A stretch of DNA of 64,000 nt from Siphonodentalium dalli. Taxonomy: Eukaryota; Mollusca; Scaphopoda; Gadilida; Siphonodentaliidae. The position numbers and the translations under genes were made by a program. The stretch is from contig CP136061.1 in assembly GCA_032622095.1 (NCBI GenBank), forward strand, positions 7,576,734-7,640,733, written 5' to 3'. Positions 36,719-48,720 of this stretch are shown one piece after another. Position 1 is the first letter of the stretch, and every line of letters begins with the position of its first letter. The notes beneath the pieces were generated by a model. That model searched no databases and was not told the DNA's origin. It was given only the letters and a program-made list of their open reading frames with translations.

Positions 36719-37207
36719 ATGTTGAGTTTGATAGTTGCTGTGTGTTTTTTCGGACTGGCTGCTGCGTTTCATAATGTTGGACTGCTAGATCGACCACTAA
36801 TTGAACGGACTATTATAGACCGACCTATTCTTGACCCACTGGACAGATTATACCGGCTCCCACTCGGTCGTCGTGGCTTGGTGCAGGACAGGCTATATCC
36901 GTATGATAGACTGGGTCGAGACCGTGGATTAAATCGAGACGGCGGCCTTCTTGGAGGTTTGTTCGGGAGGTCTAGAGACGGCGGATTGTTCGGACGTCGC
37001 AGAAACCGAAACTCCTTGTTTGGTAGTAGGAGGCGTGGCCTATTTAATGATGGACTTCTAGGGGGCAGTCGCCGACGCAATAGGGGTAGGGATTCTCTGG
37101 ATCAGATCTTGAGGCTGTCTCTTGGGAGTAACATGATGGCGGGCGGAAATCCGCTGCTTGGCGCTCTAGTCATGGGGTCAGGGAGGTCAAGGAGGCGTGG
37201 GTTCTAA
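36719..37207 (+). CDS. Secreted Arg/Gly/Leu-rich basic protein
   Basis: A 162-residue single-exon frame. I choose the ATG at 36719 because it opens a clean signal peptide, MLSLIVAVCFFGLAAA, with likely cleavage before FHNVG. The mature part has no cysteine. It begins with an acidic/basic DRP-rich section (LLDRPLIERTIIDRPILDPL), then GLFGR- and GLLGG-type repeats broken by RRR clusters (GRRRNRNS, GSRRRG, GSRRRNRG), and ends SGRSRRRGF. Arg is about a fifth of all residues. Multiple RRR sites could be cut by furin-like proteases. I do not recognise the family; secreted matrix (shell, byssus), antimicrobial peptide precursor or neuropeptide-like precursor are all possible. No intron was needed to explain it. 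The 3' end is tandemly duplicated downstream. Confidence 0.7.
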   Translation: MLSLIVAVCFFGLAAAFHNVGLLDRPLIERTIIDRPILDPLDRLYRLPLGRRGLVQDRLYPYDRLGRDRGLNRDGGLLGGLFGRSRDGGLFGRRRNRNSLFGSRRRGLFNDGLLGGSRRRNRGRDSLDQILRLSLGSNMMAGGNPLLGALVMGSGRSRRRGF

Positions 37208-37440
37208 ATACGGACCAAACTCGGAATTCAGGGTGGGAATCCGCTGCTTGGCACCCCGGGGAATTCAAGGATGTCAAGGAGGCGTGGATTCTAAATACGG
37301 ACAAAAACTCCTAACATTTGGGCTGACATTCGCTAGTATAGTTAGCGCTCTAGTCATGGGGTATGCGAATGTTTCTTGGGCGGATAATCACGCGTTGGCG
37401 CTCTGGTCACGTGGTCAACGATGCGCGGTTTCTTAACACG
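37190..37440 (+). repeat. Tandem copies of the gene's 3' end
   Basis: The last codons and first UTR bases (gaaatccgctgcttggcg, gtcaaggaggcgtgggttct, aaatacggaccaaactc) recur at 37230-37310 and more weakly at 37340-37455 (gcgctctagtcatggggt, acacggaccaaactcc). Copies lie after the stop codon. Confidence 0.75.
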
Positions 37441-37909
37441 GACCAAACTCCAAACGTGGACTTTAATTATCATGAGGTGAAATTGAGGGGTAACAATATA
37501 CATGTACCTCGGATGAAGTGATCCACTGTTTAGTGTGACGTAATCGGATCGGCGAGAAACGGATTTTAAATTCCAAATTCCAAACATGGACCAGGAAATC
37601 TTATATTAATATGTCTCGTTTCATGTTTCGCTGGCGACCGAAGAACCCCGTGACTGCACGGACCTTTTTTAGCAGGCCACAATTCCAAACATTGACTCAA
37701 GCTCCATGCAGAGTTCAGTCCCTTGCTACGCATGACTTACCGATGCCAGCACATACGCAAAATGAGAGGAAGTCACTCATTGTTTTATCTGAGACTTATG
37801 TTGGTTATATACAATTCATTCTGCATTATTCTGAGAAACTGAACTGCCCATATTCATTTGAAAATGGTCTAGATCAAGTCACAATGAATTGTAACTGACA
37901 AAACACGTC

Positions 37910-37915
37910 AATAAA
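37910..37915 (+). promoter_or_regulatory. Possible polyadenylation signal
   Basis: AATAAA in cgtcaataaaaatg, the first such signal downstream of the secreted-protein gene. It would give a 3' UTR of about 0.7 kb. Confidence 0.35.
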
Positions 37916-40640
37916 AATGTTAGATTTAATTAAGAAAATACACATGCCGGCAGCGGTCAGACATAAAGTAGCGAGGGGACTGAACTCTGTTTTGCAGTCA
38001 GAAATAGCGTAGCGAGGGGACTGAACTCTGTTTTACAACTTGACTTTACTATCTCTATTAAATTATTCAGATTTAAAGATCTATTCGGGGCTCCAGAAAT
38101 GTTTATAAACCTTAATTTAATTCCCATTTTGAAAAGGGATCTCCATGCAAATCTGCGGTGCAAAAGTTACAAATATTGGTATTTATTGGCGGATCGGCTT
38201 GGAACATTAAGTTGGTGTATTTTTTATTTTGAATTTTATATTGATTTTTCAAAAGTGATGTAATTCTAGAAAAAAAATTCTCCAAACTAAATTGATAGAA
38301 TTGTTTTTATAATTTACCTTGCACACCCACCAGTTACGTGTTATGAATGATCGATGATATGCATGGTATATTCGGTTCTCGGACAACTTTGGTCTAGAGA
38401 TTTGCATAGAAATCCCCATTCGAATGTGGTTACTTGCATGACCTCCCCTTAAAACTCTCGTATATAATATAACACGTTTGGAACAAGAAGCACCACTTGT
38501 AAGTTGTAAGACAATATTTTGTTTGACCGTTGAACCTTCTGTCAACTCACTGCATATAGATTTAATATTGTGTTACAGGGACAGCATTCATTATTTTTGT
38601 TAGCTTTTCAATATCAAAAGGCATTCTTGTCGATCCAATTTATGCCACATTCTGTTTTCACAATTATTTTCAGAAGAACAACGCAAAAGCTATGTTAAAT
38701 TATATTTTGTAGATATTTTGTTGTAGTTGGGCTACGTAAGCCTAGGTGGAACCCCAAAATTCCGAATGCACCTTTAACGACGCTACCAAGACAGCTGGTT
38801 TATATGAAGTTCATGTACATTGTTTGTTATTGTTTACATGTTGTTGTTTCCCGTTTAACTTTCCCTATTAAAATTCTACAAAAATACCCTCAATTTTTAT
38901 GATGCAAACACGTTGCTATTTTGTCATTACGCGCGTCATATATATGTCAAGTAAATGCACACCTTTACACGGAAATGACACGGTATTGACACCCGTGCAC
39001 CCGATGATTGTAACCACTGGTTACTAACCAAATTCCGAACATGAGTATAGTAATTAACATTTCCATGGAATTATTAGATCATATAATTTATATGTAAATG
39101 TAATCATGAACTTTTTCAAGCAGCGGCAGACAATAATTTTAAGAAACGAAAGTTAATAAATAATTGAACTCTTGTTTCGATTCATAGGCTATGCCGAAAA
39201 GTTTGAAGACAACTTCTATAACGCGCGTAATTTATCGTAAAAATTTCGGCTATAAAGACATATTATGGACTTGTTCGGGTGCATGAAATTGATAAGTTAG
39301 TACTCAGGCGCTATGCCAACCAGTGGAATGTAGCATTCTACTAACATCGCAGAAAATTTCATCGAAATCGGTCATACCTCTCTATAGAAGATATCGTCTG
39401 AACTGTATATATACGCTCAATTGTAAATATTTACATCTCCATTCAGGGACGCAACTATAGGCGACAAACAAATGATTTCGCCATCGAGAGTCATTGCATC
39501 TAATTAATATATAAGAATGACTGTGTGTGTTGGCAAGATTATTCTCACTTTCTATTTGATCACTCTACCGGAGTGTTTCACATCACTTTAATAGAAACAA
39601 GAATTCGCAGGAGAACAACCATAAGTAGAAAGTAGAAGTAAAACGAGCGAAATATTTCCAAAGAAACCACATAAAGTTGAAACAGCTATCATGCACTGAA
39701 ACGCCTAATTATCGATTTATCTAGGACTTCATCAATTCACCGTTTTTAATTGGCTAGAGTGGCAATTGGTCACGAAATGGCCAGTGAGATGCGCATGCTC
39801 TTGGTATATTTCGACTGTGGTGACATTTGTTAAGGCGGTGTGGTCGCTGAGGCACATCGTGTGAAGCACCATAACAAACACACCCACAACATTCATTTCT
39901 TATATTTATATAGCTTTTTGATGATTTATTCCCATAATACAGCTGAGTGTATTCTTCAAAATTTATTTTCACAAAATATGCCGATAATTGGAGACTAGCC
40001 CACGAATCACATTAAGTCAGCCCAATATAATATTTATTTCCAAGCACTTATCAACGATAACGTGATCTATATATAAATAACTGGCTTCAAATGAATTCGG
40101 CTGAACTTTGAAAATCATGCGCAATTATTTTGCTGATTGCGTTCAGTGATCAGGTCAGACTATGTCAACAATTTGTGACGTCCTGTCACGGTATGTGTGT
40201 TATTGGGGTATGAAACGGGTGACCCATTTAGCAGTTGACCAATCAGCGAACAGGATTTAGTGTAGCACGGACGGGTTATGTAAAGATTATACTATGACAA
40301 CACAGTAAAATGGCATTTCATCGATGTAAGTTTTAGTTTACTATATATGTAAACTAAGGTATTGTACCATTCTCTAACTGCGTGTGTATACACATTGCAT
40401 AACATTATACCATGTGAATCTAGCATACATGTATATATTACAGTAAATAGCCATTTCATCATAAAATTTCAACAAAATTCTAATTTCCAACTAATTGTAT
40501 CAGTAGTGTTTCACATAATGGGGGGGGGGGGGGTGGGGCTCAGCACAACACGTACCATTACAACGTCACTGAGACTAGCATGTATAACTACATAATGTAT
40601 ATATGCATGGGCCCAATTCTGCTATAGGGCATCCCCCCTC
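37916..40640. other. No gene recognised
   Basis: AT-rich. Only a ~43 bp direct duplication near 37968-38034 (gtagcgaggggactgaactc) and a G run at 40520-40536 stand out. Frames of 68-99 codons show no domain. Confidence 0.5.
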
Positions 40641-40966
40641 TACTCACATAATGTGGGTCACACAAAGCTCAAAATGTTTCACATATCAAATTTATACCGC
40701 ACTATACTTGCTATCGCTATTATAAACTGGTTATGTCACTTTAAATATTACGCATGTCAGTTATTGTGCAAAAATTCTGTTCGGTCGGATTCAAGGGGGG
40801 TGCAGGTGGAATTCCCCAAACCCCAAACTGGACACCCCCCCAACAGAGACCATCCCCACGACCCCCCTGGTACCGGTACTAACCAAGATACACAGCATAG
40901 AAATAGAAACAATATGCAACAACGGCATGAAGAAACCGGGATTAAAAAATAAAAATAAAGTAAATA

Positions 40967-41424
40967 TGTGACCCGCCATATCAAATCCAGTCGTAAGTCG
41001 GGATTTTTTCACCCTGTGCCAATGCATTCTCTTATATATGCGAGTCGACCATAGGTCGCCTCGAATATATAAGAGAATGCATTGGCCTAACAATTATTTA
41101 TCATTTTTTTTAAATAATTGTTTCTTACAATTTTTAGGACATAAAATAAAAAACATCCATTACCCTGCAGGGAGCCCCACACATATATAGAAGCATATAG
41201 AAGAGTGTCGTCTGCTCATGTTTGTCTGGGGCTCTGTATGGGTGAAATTATAAAATTGTTAAAGAATACAAGAAAAATTATTAAAATTGTAAAAAATTGT
41301 TAGGCCAATGCATTCTCTTATATATGCGAGGCGACCTATGGTCGACTCGGATATATAAGAGAATGCATTGGCACAGGGTAAAAAAAATCCCGACTTACGA
41401 CTGGATTTGATATGGCGGGTCACA
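40967..41424. mobile_element. TA-flanked element with cassette copy 3 at its centre
   Basis: TA at 40965-40966 and 41425-41426 flanks ends reading TGTGACCCGCCATATCAAAT on both sides, inverted, and the match continues through ccagtcgtaagtcggga for about 45 bp. TA duplication suggests a Tc1/mariner-like element. The cassette (41012-41378) sits exactly between the two arms, leaving only the ca/ta junction bases. Confidence 0.85.
41012..41378. mobile_element. Palindrome-ended cassette, copy 3
   Basis: CCCTGTGCC to GGCACAGGG, palindromes at 41019-41085 and 41305-41371. One base change in each palindrome (tcgaatat; tcggatat). Spacer is about 220 bp, longer than in copies 2 and 4. Confidence 0.9.
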
Positions 41425-41426
41425 TA

Positions 41427-41800
41427 TGTACAATGTTTATTTTCTATTAAGGTCATGATTTTAACTGATTTTTAATGTTTCATAATAAAGTAAGGGGTTG
41501 TGATCAGTATAAATTCACGAAAACTTATACTCCATGCAGCGCCCTCTCCGTTATTACTGCGATAGATCTCTGCCACAAGGATCGTACTTTGCGGACCGAT
41601 AAATCTATTTTTAACGTATCGTCGGAACTATATTTCGTCACCTATTATCTTATTTTGACCACCACAAGTTTGCAATATTGGTAATTATTTCGGTATTGGT
41701 AAGAACAATATGAACTGAGCCAGACATAGACAAATTTAATCCTAAAACATAAGAATGAAGATCGTTTCAGAATTCCTTAACAATTGTCCTTGTGGCAGTG
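41427..41800. other. No gene recognised
   Basis: Spacer between the TA element and the 283 bp array. No structure seen. Confidence 0.45.
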
Positions 41801-44218
41801 GTAACTCAGCGGAGCGATTGGAGATAACTCTGCCTGGAGTTTGACGAAAACGTTTATAAACACGTTGCTATGGTTTTGTGATCGTGCGCGTCATCACCTA
41901 CATGTCCAACTACCACAAATGCAGGCAAACATAAGATAGGGTCCAACTCACGCTAGCCATCGGGTATGTTCCCGACCACAATCTCGGACGAAATTGCGTT
42001 GTTGCCATGGATATTGTAAATCTTGCTCATAAGACTGACAATTTTCTCACTTCCGCTCAGGCCATGAGATCTGCCTATTATATATAGCCATTCCAACAGT
42101 AAAATGTATGGTTTTCTGAACATTCCCTCTCTCACTTATGTCCAGTACAAAATCACAAAGACGTTCATAAACACAAATGCACCGTTGCTATGGTTTTGTG
42201 ATCGCACACATCATCACCTGCATGACAAACTGCCACAGCTGCAGGCATACATTGGCCAGGGCCCAAATACCGCTTCCCACCGGGTATGTTCCCGACCACA
42301 ACATTGCAAGAAATGGTCTTGTTGCTATGGATATAGTAAATCCTGCCCATAAGACGACTATTTGTATCACTTCTGCATATTCCGATCGTTCTTTCCGCCA
42401 GCTAGAAGGTCCATCTCTGGTTTACGGCGTTAGTTGTTCCCTACAACATATATACCCAGTATATACCCAGATAGTAGATTGTGATCGTACGCATCATCAC
42501 CTGCATGACAAACTGCCACAGCTGCAGACATACATTGGCCAGGGCCCAAATACCGCTTCTCACCGGGTATGTTCCCGGCCACAATATTGCAAGAAATGGT
42601 CTTGTTGCTATGGAGATAGTAAATCCTGCCCATAAGACGACTATTTGTATCACTTCTGCATATTCCGATCGTTCTTTCCGCCAGCTAGAAGGTCCATCTC
42701 TGGTTTACGGCGTTAGTTGTTCCCTACAACATATATACCCAGTATATACCCAGATAGTAGATTGTGATCGTACGCATCATCACCTGCATGACAAACTGCC
42801 ACAGCTGCAGACATACATTGGCCAGGGCCCAAATACCGCTTCTCACCGGGTATGTTCCCGGCCACAATATTGCAAGAAATGGTCTTGTTGCTATGGAGAT
42901 AGTAAATCCTGCCCATAAGACGACTATTTGTATCACTTCTGCATATTCCGATCGTTCTTTCCGCCAGCTAGAAGGTCCATCTCTGGTTTACGGCGTTAGT
43001 TGTTCCCTACAACATATATACCCAGTATATACCCAGATAGTAGATTGTGATCGTACGCATCATCACCTGCATGACAAACTGCCACAGCTGCAGACATACA
43101 TTGGCCAGGGCCCAAATACCGCTTCCCACCGGGTATGTTCCCGACCACAACATTGCAAGAAATGGTCTTGTTGCTATGGATATAGTAAATCCTGCCCATA
43201 AGACGACTATTTGTATCACTTCTGCATATTCCGATCGTTCTTTCCGCCAGCTAGAAGGTCCATCTCTGGTTTACGGCGTTAGTTGTTCCCTACAACATAT
43301 ATACCCAGTATATACCCAGATAGTAGATTGTGATCGTACGCATCATCACCTGCATGACAAACTGCCACAGCTGCAGACATACATTGGCCAGGGCCCAAAT
43401 ACCGCTTCTCACCGGGTATGTTCCCGGCCACAATATTGCAAGAAATGGTCTTGTTGCTATGGAGATAGTAAATCCTGCCCATAAGACGACTATTTGTATC
43501 ACTTCTGCATATTCCGATCGTTCTTTCCGCCAGCTAGAAGGTCCATCTCTGGTTTACGGCGTTAGTTGTTCCCTACAACATATATACCCAGTATATACCC
43601 AGATAGTAGATTGTGATCGTACGCATCATCACCTGCATGACAAACTGCCACAGCTGCAGACATACATTGGCCAGGGCCCAAATACCGCTTCTCACCGGGT
43701 ATGTTCCCGGCCACAACATTGCAAGAAATGGTCTTGTTGCTATGGATATAGTAAATCCTGCCCATAAGACGACTATTTGTATCACTTCTGCATATTCCGA
43801 TCGTTCTTTCCGCCAGCTAGAAGGTCCATCTCTGGTTTACGGCGTTAGTTGTTCCCTACAACATATATACCCAGTATATACCCAGATAGTAGATTGTGAT
43901 CGTACGCATCATCACCTGCATGACAAACTGCCACAGCTGCAGACATACATTGGCCAGGGCCCAAATACCGCTTCTCACCGGGTATGTTCCCGGCCACAAC
44001 ATTGCAAGAAATGGTCTTGTTGCTATGGATATAGTAAATCCTGCCCATAAGACGACTATTTGTATCACTTCTGCATATTCCGATCGTTCTTTCCGCCATC
44101 TAGAAGGTCCATCTCTGGTTTACGGCTTAGTTGTTCCCTACAACATATATACGACGAATAAACGGAACTGTTGCCACGGAAACTGTAAAATGTTGTAATG
44201 CTGAGTTTTACTTCTCTT
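41801..44218. repeat. Repeat element with expanded 283 bp array
   Basis: A 5' segment (41801-42160) matches 49520-49880. Then seven units of exactly 283 bp where complete, anchored at 42481, 42764, 43047, 43330, 43613 and 43896. Each contains cacctgcatgacaaactgcc, gccagggcccaaataccgc, gaaatggtcttgttgct and ccgccagctagaaggtccat. The homologous element at 49.5 kb has only one unit. Open frames of 145 codons recur in each unit but 283 is not a multiple of three, so no long protein results. Confidence 0.92.
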
Positions 44219-44697
44219 GAGTTTGATTTTGAGTTATTTATTCGTTCAACACATACAATTGTCAATAGACAATTGTCAATAGACAATTGTCAATAGACAA
44301 ATAATAACATAATTATACATAGTTATACAATTTCAACATAATAGTTAATACATAGGAAGTAATAATATAAAGTAGGAAGTGTGATACCAATGTATTAATA
44401 TGATATATGGTATTATGGAAGTAAGATATGTTGAAGGGGGGATGCTAGAAGTTTACACTTATAAGGTGCAACCCCCATGGTTAAACTTGATAATTATTTT
44501 TGAAATTTAATTTTTATTTTCCGGTTATCCAATTCTTTTGTTATGTTTTTATATCTGAAATGATGGGTGAATTATTCATCTGTTCCTGATTTAGGTTTTC
44601 CATTGAATGGACTGCTATTCGACATACTTTTCTAAAAGATGAAGTTTATATTTTCTTTTAAATGTAAAAGTGTTTTCGCAGTTCTTGAGGTTTTTAT

Positions 44698-45407
44698 CTA
44701 GGAATTCCATAGAGTTGTTCCAATGTTTCTTGTACAAAATGCTTTGGTATTGGTTCTCCTGTAACTAACTCTGAAACTTTCAATTTTTCGCGTGTTGTGC
44801 TCATGTGATCCTTTGACAGTGACAAAGAATGTTTGTAAATTAGGGGGTAGAAGCTCATGTTTAGCTTTATACATTGTAACAAGTGTGTTCATTTTAGTCA
44901 AGTCATCAAGTTTCAGGATTTTATACTTCTGGAATATTGGAGTACTATGACTTCTGTATCCAGCTCCATCAATTATTCTCATTGCTTTTTTTTGAAGGTT
45001 TCTGAGAGGGATAAGCCTGGTGCTATAAACATTTCCCCAGATTTCACAGCAATAATTTAAATAAGGAGCGATTAAACACTGATATAGTGAGACAAGTGCT
45101 GATTTGCCTATTTGTTTTTTGACTCGTAGCAACAAGGCCATGCTTTTGGAGATTTTAGTTTGAATATGCTTGATTTGATCAGTCCAAGTTAGATTATGGT
45201 CTATATGAACACCTAGAAATTTAGTAGAGTACACACGTTCAATCTTGCTGCCATTTATATTAACATTTATGTCTCCAGTCTTTTCTTCCTTATATCATGA
45301 AATTTGTTTTAAGTATATTTAAGGACAGTTTGTTCACTTGAAACCAGGTATTTAATTTAACCAGTTCTCTGGATACGGTCCTGCCTAGCGATTCTAATTT
45401 GTTTCCT
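44698..45407 (-). pseudogene. LINE ORF2, C-terminal portion
   Basis: Continues the reverse transcriptase after the inserted element: the first codons complete the FADD strand region, then VSRELVKLNTWF and VNKLSLN, a frameshift near 45295, then STKFLGVHIDHNLTW, YQCLIAPYLNYCCEIWGN (thumb/connection region) and a C-terminal part ending GTTLWNS. Together these are the standard tail of CR1/jockey ORF2. Confidence 0.8.
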
Positions 45408-45411
45408 TTAA

Positions 45412-45905
45412 AGGCACGGTTGGCCTTAGTTGTCAAAAATATTCATATTTGTTCCAAACACCGTAAACAGACAAACATTAAAACGCATACAGTTTCGTTC
45501 ATATATACCATGACCATCGCGTAAACAGCATGCTATCATAAAGACTTACTATATTTTACATAAGTAAGAGCCTGATTGTGTTACAGAAGACAGCACACTG
45601 TCACTGGCTAATCACACACAAATGATATAAACGCTCTTTATTAGTTCCATATCAGGAATTCAGCAACAAAGAACGCTCTTTATGTTTACCATCATAATAT
45701 AAACAAACACCAGAAAAGTAACGTTTTATGCTTTTGTTTACATAACAATGGTCAAACCAATGACAATAACATACTGTTTATGCGATATTTCTTATTTGTA
45801 TACGGACAAAGTCTGTCTACATTTTGATGTTCTTTCTGTTTGTGGCGGTTTTTGATGGGTGGAAATATTTTCACAGGATACCCACCGCCAAGGCCAACCG
45901 TACCT
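45412..45905. mobile_element. TTAA-flanked MITE in the LINE
   Basis: 494 bp with TTAA at 45408-45411 and 45906-45909. Ends AGGCACGGTTGGCCTT and, inverted, AGGTACGGTTGGCCTT. Without it the LINE frame reads straight through FADDTNLFLK into the following GNKLESLGRT. No ORF of its own. Consistent with piggyBac-type transposition by a transposase elsewhere. Confidence 0.92.
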
Positions 45906-45909
45906 TTAA

Positions 45910-46540
45910 GGAACAAATTTGTGTCATCTGCAAACATGATAATTTTCAAAAGTGATGAGACGTTGCAGATATCATTTATGTATAGTATAAAGAGTGAGGG
46001 ACCTAGTATATATCCTTGGGGACCACCACATTTGATTTCCAATGAATCTGATTCAGTACCATTAATAGATACGTATTGGTGTCTGTTCTTCAGATAGCTT
46101 GAGAGCCAGTCATGACATATTCCTCTTATTCCATAATGGTCGAGTTTTGACAGTAAAATTTTATGATCAATTGTATCAAATGGCTTTTTTAGGTCAATAA
46201 ATACTCCAAGAAGGTATTGTGATTCGTCTTTTGCATCTGAAATTTCTTCGACAAGTTCCATGATAGCTTGAGAGGTAGATCGGTTATTTCTAAAGCCATA
46301 TTGGCTGTCTGAGAGAATATTTTGTTTATCAAAGAATGACATTAGGCGTGTGTTATAAAGTTTTTCCAATATCTTTGATATTTGGGGTAGTAGTGAAACT
46401 GGTCTATAGTTTGAGAAATTTTGTTTGTCGCCTGATTTAAACAGTGGGATGACGCGTGCCGTTTTCATTGCATCTGGAAAACATCCTGTTTGAAAGGAGG
46501 CATTGAATATATGTGCTAGTGGGGTGGTAATATATGGCAA
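45910..46540 (-). pseudogene. LINE ORF2, reverse transcriptase fingers/palm
   Basis: Carries ARVIPLFKSGD, NYRPVSLLPQISKILEK, YGFRNNRSTSQA, FIDLKKPFDTIDH (Ala of the usual KAFD is Pro), GGPQGYILGPSLFILYIND and the catalytic FADD box at 45923-45934. A 194 bp link between endonuclease and this domain (46540-46734, with SKDLNDLNMTLLK) is in another frame. Confidence 0.88.
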
Positions 46541-46670
46541 GGCTCTTTTAATAAGGTCATGTTAAGATCATTAAGATCCTTTGAGGTTTTCCAATCAAAT
46601 TTATTGACAACGTTGATTATTTCGGTTTCAGTCACTAGATTGAGAAATAATGAATCATTTACTGGATTGT

Positions 46671-48188
46671 TCATGAAATCTTCAAATTTTGTTTGTTTAC
46701 TCGTTGGTATTCCATCTGCAAGTTTGGGACCCACATTACAAAGAAATTATTAAAGTTATTCGCAATGTTTTTTCCACCAGTTATCGTTTGTTGTCCTATT
46801 TTGAATTCACTTGGGTATGAGGATTTCTTTCTATTGCTTAAAAGGGCGTTTAATATTTTCCAAGTTTCTCTTGCGTTCTTGTTATAACTGTCAAGTAACT
46901 TGGTGTAGTATTGCTGTTCGCAATATCTCATAATAGATGTTAGTTTATTTTTGTATCTTTTATATCTCATTTCTGTTGGTTGATCTCTTGTTTTCAGAAA
47001 TTTCTTATAAAGGTTGTTTTTCTTCTTACATGCATTGATGAGAGATTTTGTCATCCAGGGTTTGCTATCTTTTTTTCGCTTATTTTTGTTTCCATTATTG
47101 TATGCTACTGGACATGTTTTATTATACAATGATGTGAATAGATCAATAAAGTGATTATAAGCCTCATTAGCATTTTCAGTTTCAGTAATATCGTCCAATG
47201 ATTGGTCGATAAGATTGTTTAAAAAATGTGATAAAGTACTATCATTTACAATCCTCGTTTTGGAGTGAATTGAAGTTGAATTACGTTTTGGAGTAAAGTT
47301 GACAATTGTAAAGACGGGTAAGTGATCGCTGATATCATTAATAATTATTCCACTCTCTAATTGGGCCTGCAGTTCAGAGGTGAAAATGTTATCAATGAGT
47401 GTTGCACTGTGTCCCGTGATCCTAGTAGGGCGTAATATTAATGGGTACAGTCGAGATGAAAATATCTGATTTATAAATGAGTTTGTTTCAGTGTGTGTCT
47501 CGGATTTCATCAAGTCTATATTTGTGTCGCCGCAAAAGAATACTGGTTTGTTATGGGTTTTGCTTAGTAAGGCTTCAATGTAATTATTATACAAACTGAT
47601 GTCTGTATTTGGAGCTCTATAGCTACAAAATACAAGAATTTTTTTTTTTTTTTTTAGTTCGAGTTCCACACATAGAGTTTCACACAAGTCGTCAATTGAG
47701 CAAGTCATGTCTTGCAGTAAATTATGAATGAGAGTATTGTGTATGTATAATGCGACTCCGCCACCTTGTTTCTGGTTTCTGGAGCAAAAATTTGAGGTAT
47801 ACTCATCTAACATAAAATCATTGCTGGAATCTCTACTTATCCAAGTTTCTGACAAAGCAATTATATCAAATTTGTAACAAGCATTTGATAGTAAAGTTTT
47901 CAACTTTTCGAAGTTGGCTGAAATACTACGACAGTTGATATGAATTATAGATAAATTCAAATCATTTGCAGAGTATCGAGAGTATTTGCGTCTGAATTGA
48001 TCTTCAGTATAATATGGACATTTGTTGTGTACTTCTTTGCAAAACCATGTCGAGGTTTGTTTAGATAGATTGTAAAGATCTAGTTTGGTTAGATTTGCAC
48101 ATTTTCTGTGAACCCAACATTCAAATAAATCACAGTAAATAGAATTAGAACCTACATTGTTCTGACATATGCTGCATTTGTAAGCCAT
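46671..48188 (-). pseudogene. LINE ORF2, PHD-like finger and endonuclease
   Basis: I start at the ATG at 48188 (MAYKCSICQ), not at the upstream non-ATG codon. Residues ~5-50 form a PHD-like finger (CSICQNN, YCDLFECWVHRKC, WFCK). Residues ~85-320 are the APE-type endonuclease: LSIIHINCRSI, IIALSETWIS, GGGVALYIHN, FCGDTNIDL, TLIDNIF and ISDHLPVF. Then a basic linker (KKKNNLYKKFLKTRD). The nick it makes primes reverse transcription. A frameshift near 46740 separates it from the RT part. Confidence 0.88.
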
Positions 48189-48293
48189 TATATTGTGTAA
48201 CAAAAACAAAGAAATTATTAGTTATAGCTGTTTAAGTCCTCCATATTTCTGATTAGAATTGCACGAGTGTCTTCATTCACTTTAACAAAGATT

Positions 48294-48720
48294 TTACAGT
48301 TTCTTGTCCAACAATGCATTTTTTGACGTTAAGTGTTCGTTTATATAAACCTGCGTGTTGTTCAGTTTTCTTCCTGATGCCATTATTTCATTTTTAGTGT
48401 CGGATGTTGTGAACTGCACAAGTAGAGGTGTTTTCCCGTCTCTCCTCTTCTGAAGATCGTGGAAAGCTGATATTTCACTCTCTTCTAAGTTGATCTCCAT
48501 CTTGTTCTTAATAAAGTCAACAAACTTAGCTTTCAAATTTATCTAATATTGCCTTTAATGTTACCGCATTCTTCTGAGTAGTATCATTAAGAAGTTTCAC
48601 TGTTTCTTTTAGCTCCGAGATTTCAAGTTTCAGTTCGTCAACGGCCGTCTTCCCCATTGTGCACGAAATTGGCTGATTTACGATTACGTTTTCTGTAATA
48701 TCCTCGCTGTCTTGACTTTA
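48294..48720 (-). pseudogene. LINE ORF1 relic
   Basis: First part (48720 to about 48540): MGKTAVDELKLEISELKETV, a heptad-like coiled coil. Second part (48536-48294), in another frame: TPLLVQFTTSDTKNEIMASG, then LNNTQVYINEHLTSKNALL, the common C-terminal domain of LINE ORF1 RNA-binding proteins. One frameshift near 48537 and a stop at 48718 break it. Relic text extends upstream to about 48840. Confidence 0.7.

Noticed and set aside
42177-44198. Tandem family of 145-codon genes
   Set aside because: Period 283 is not a multiple of three, there is no signal or domain, and the frames overlap units.
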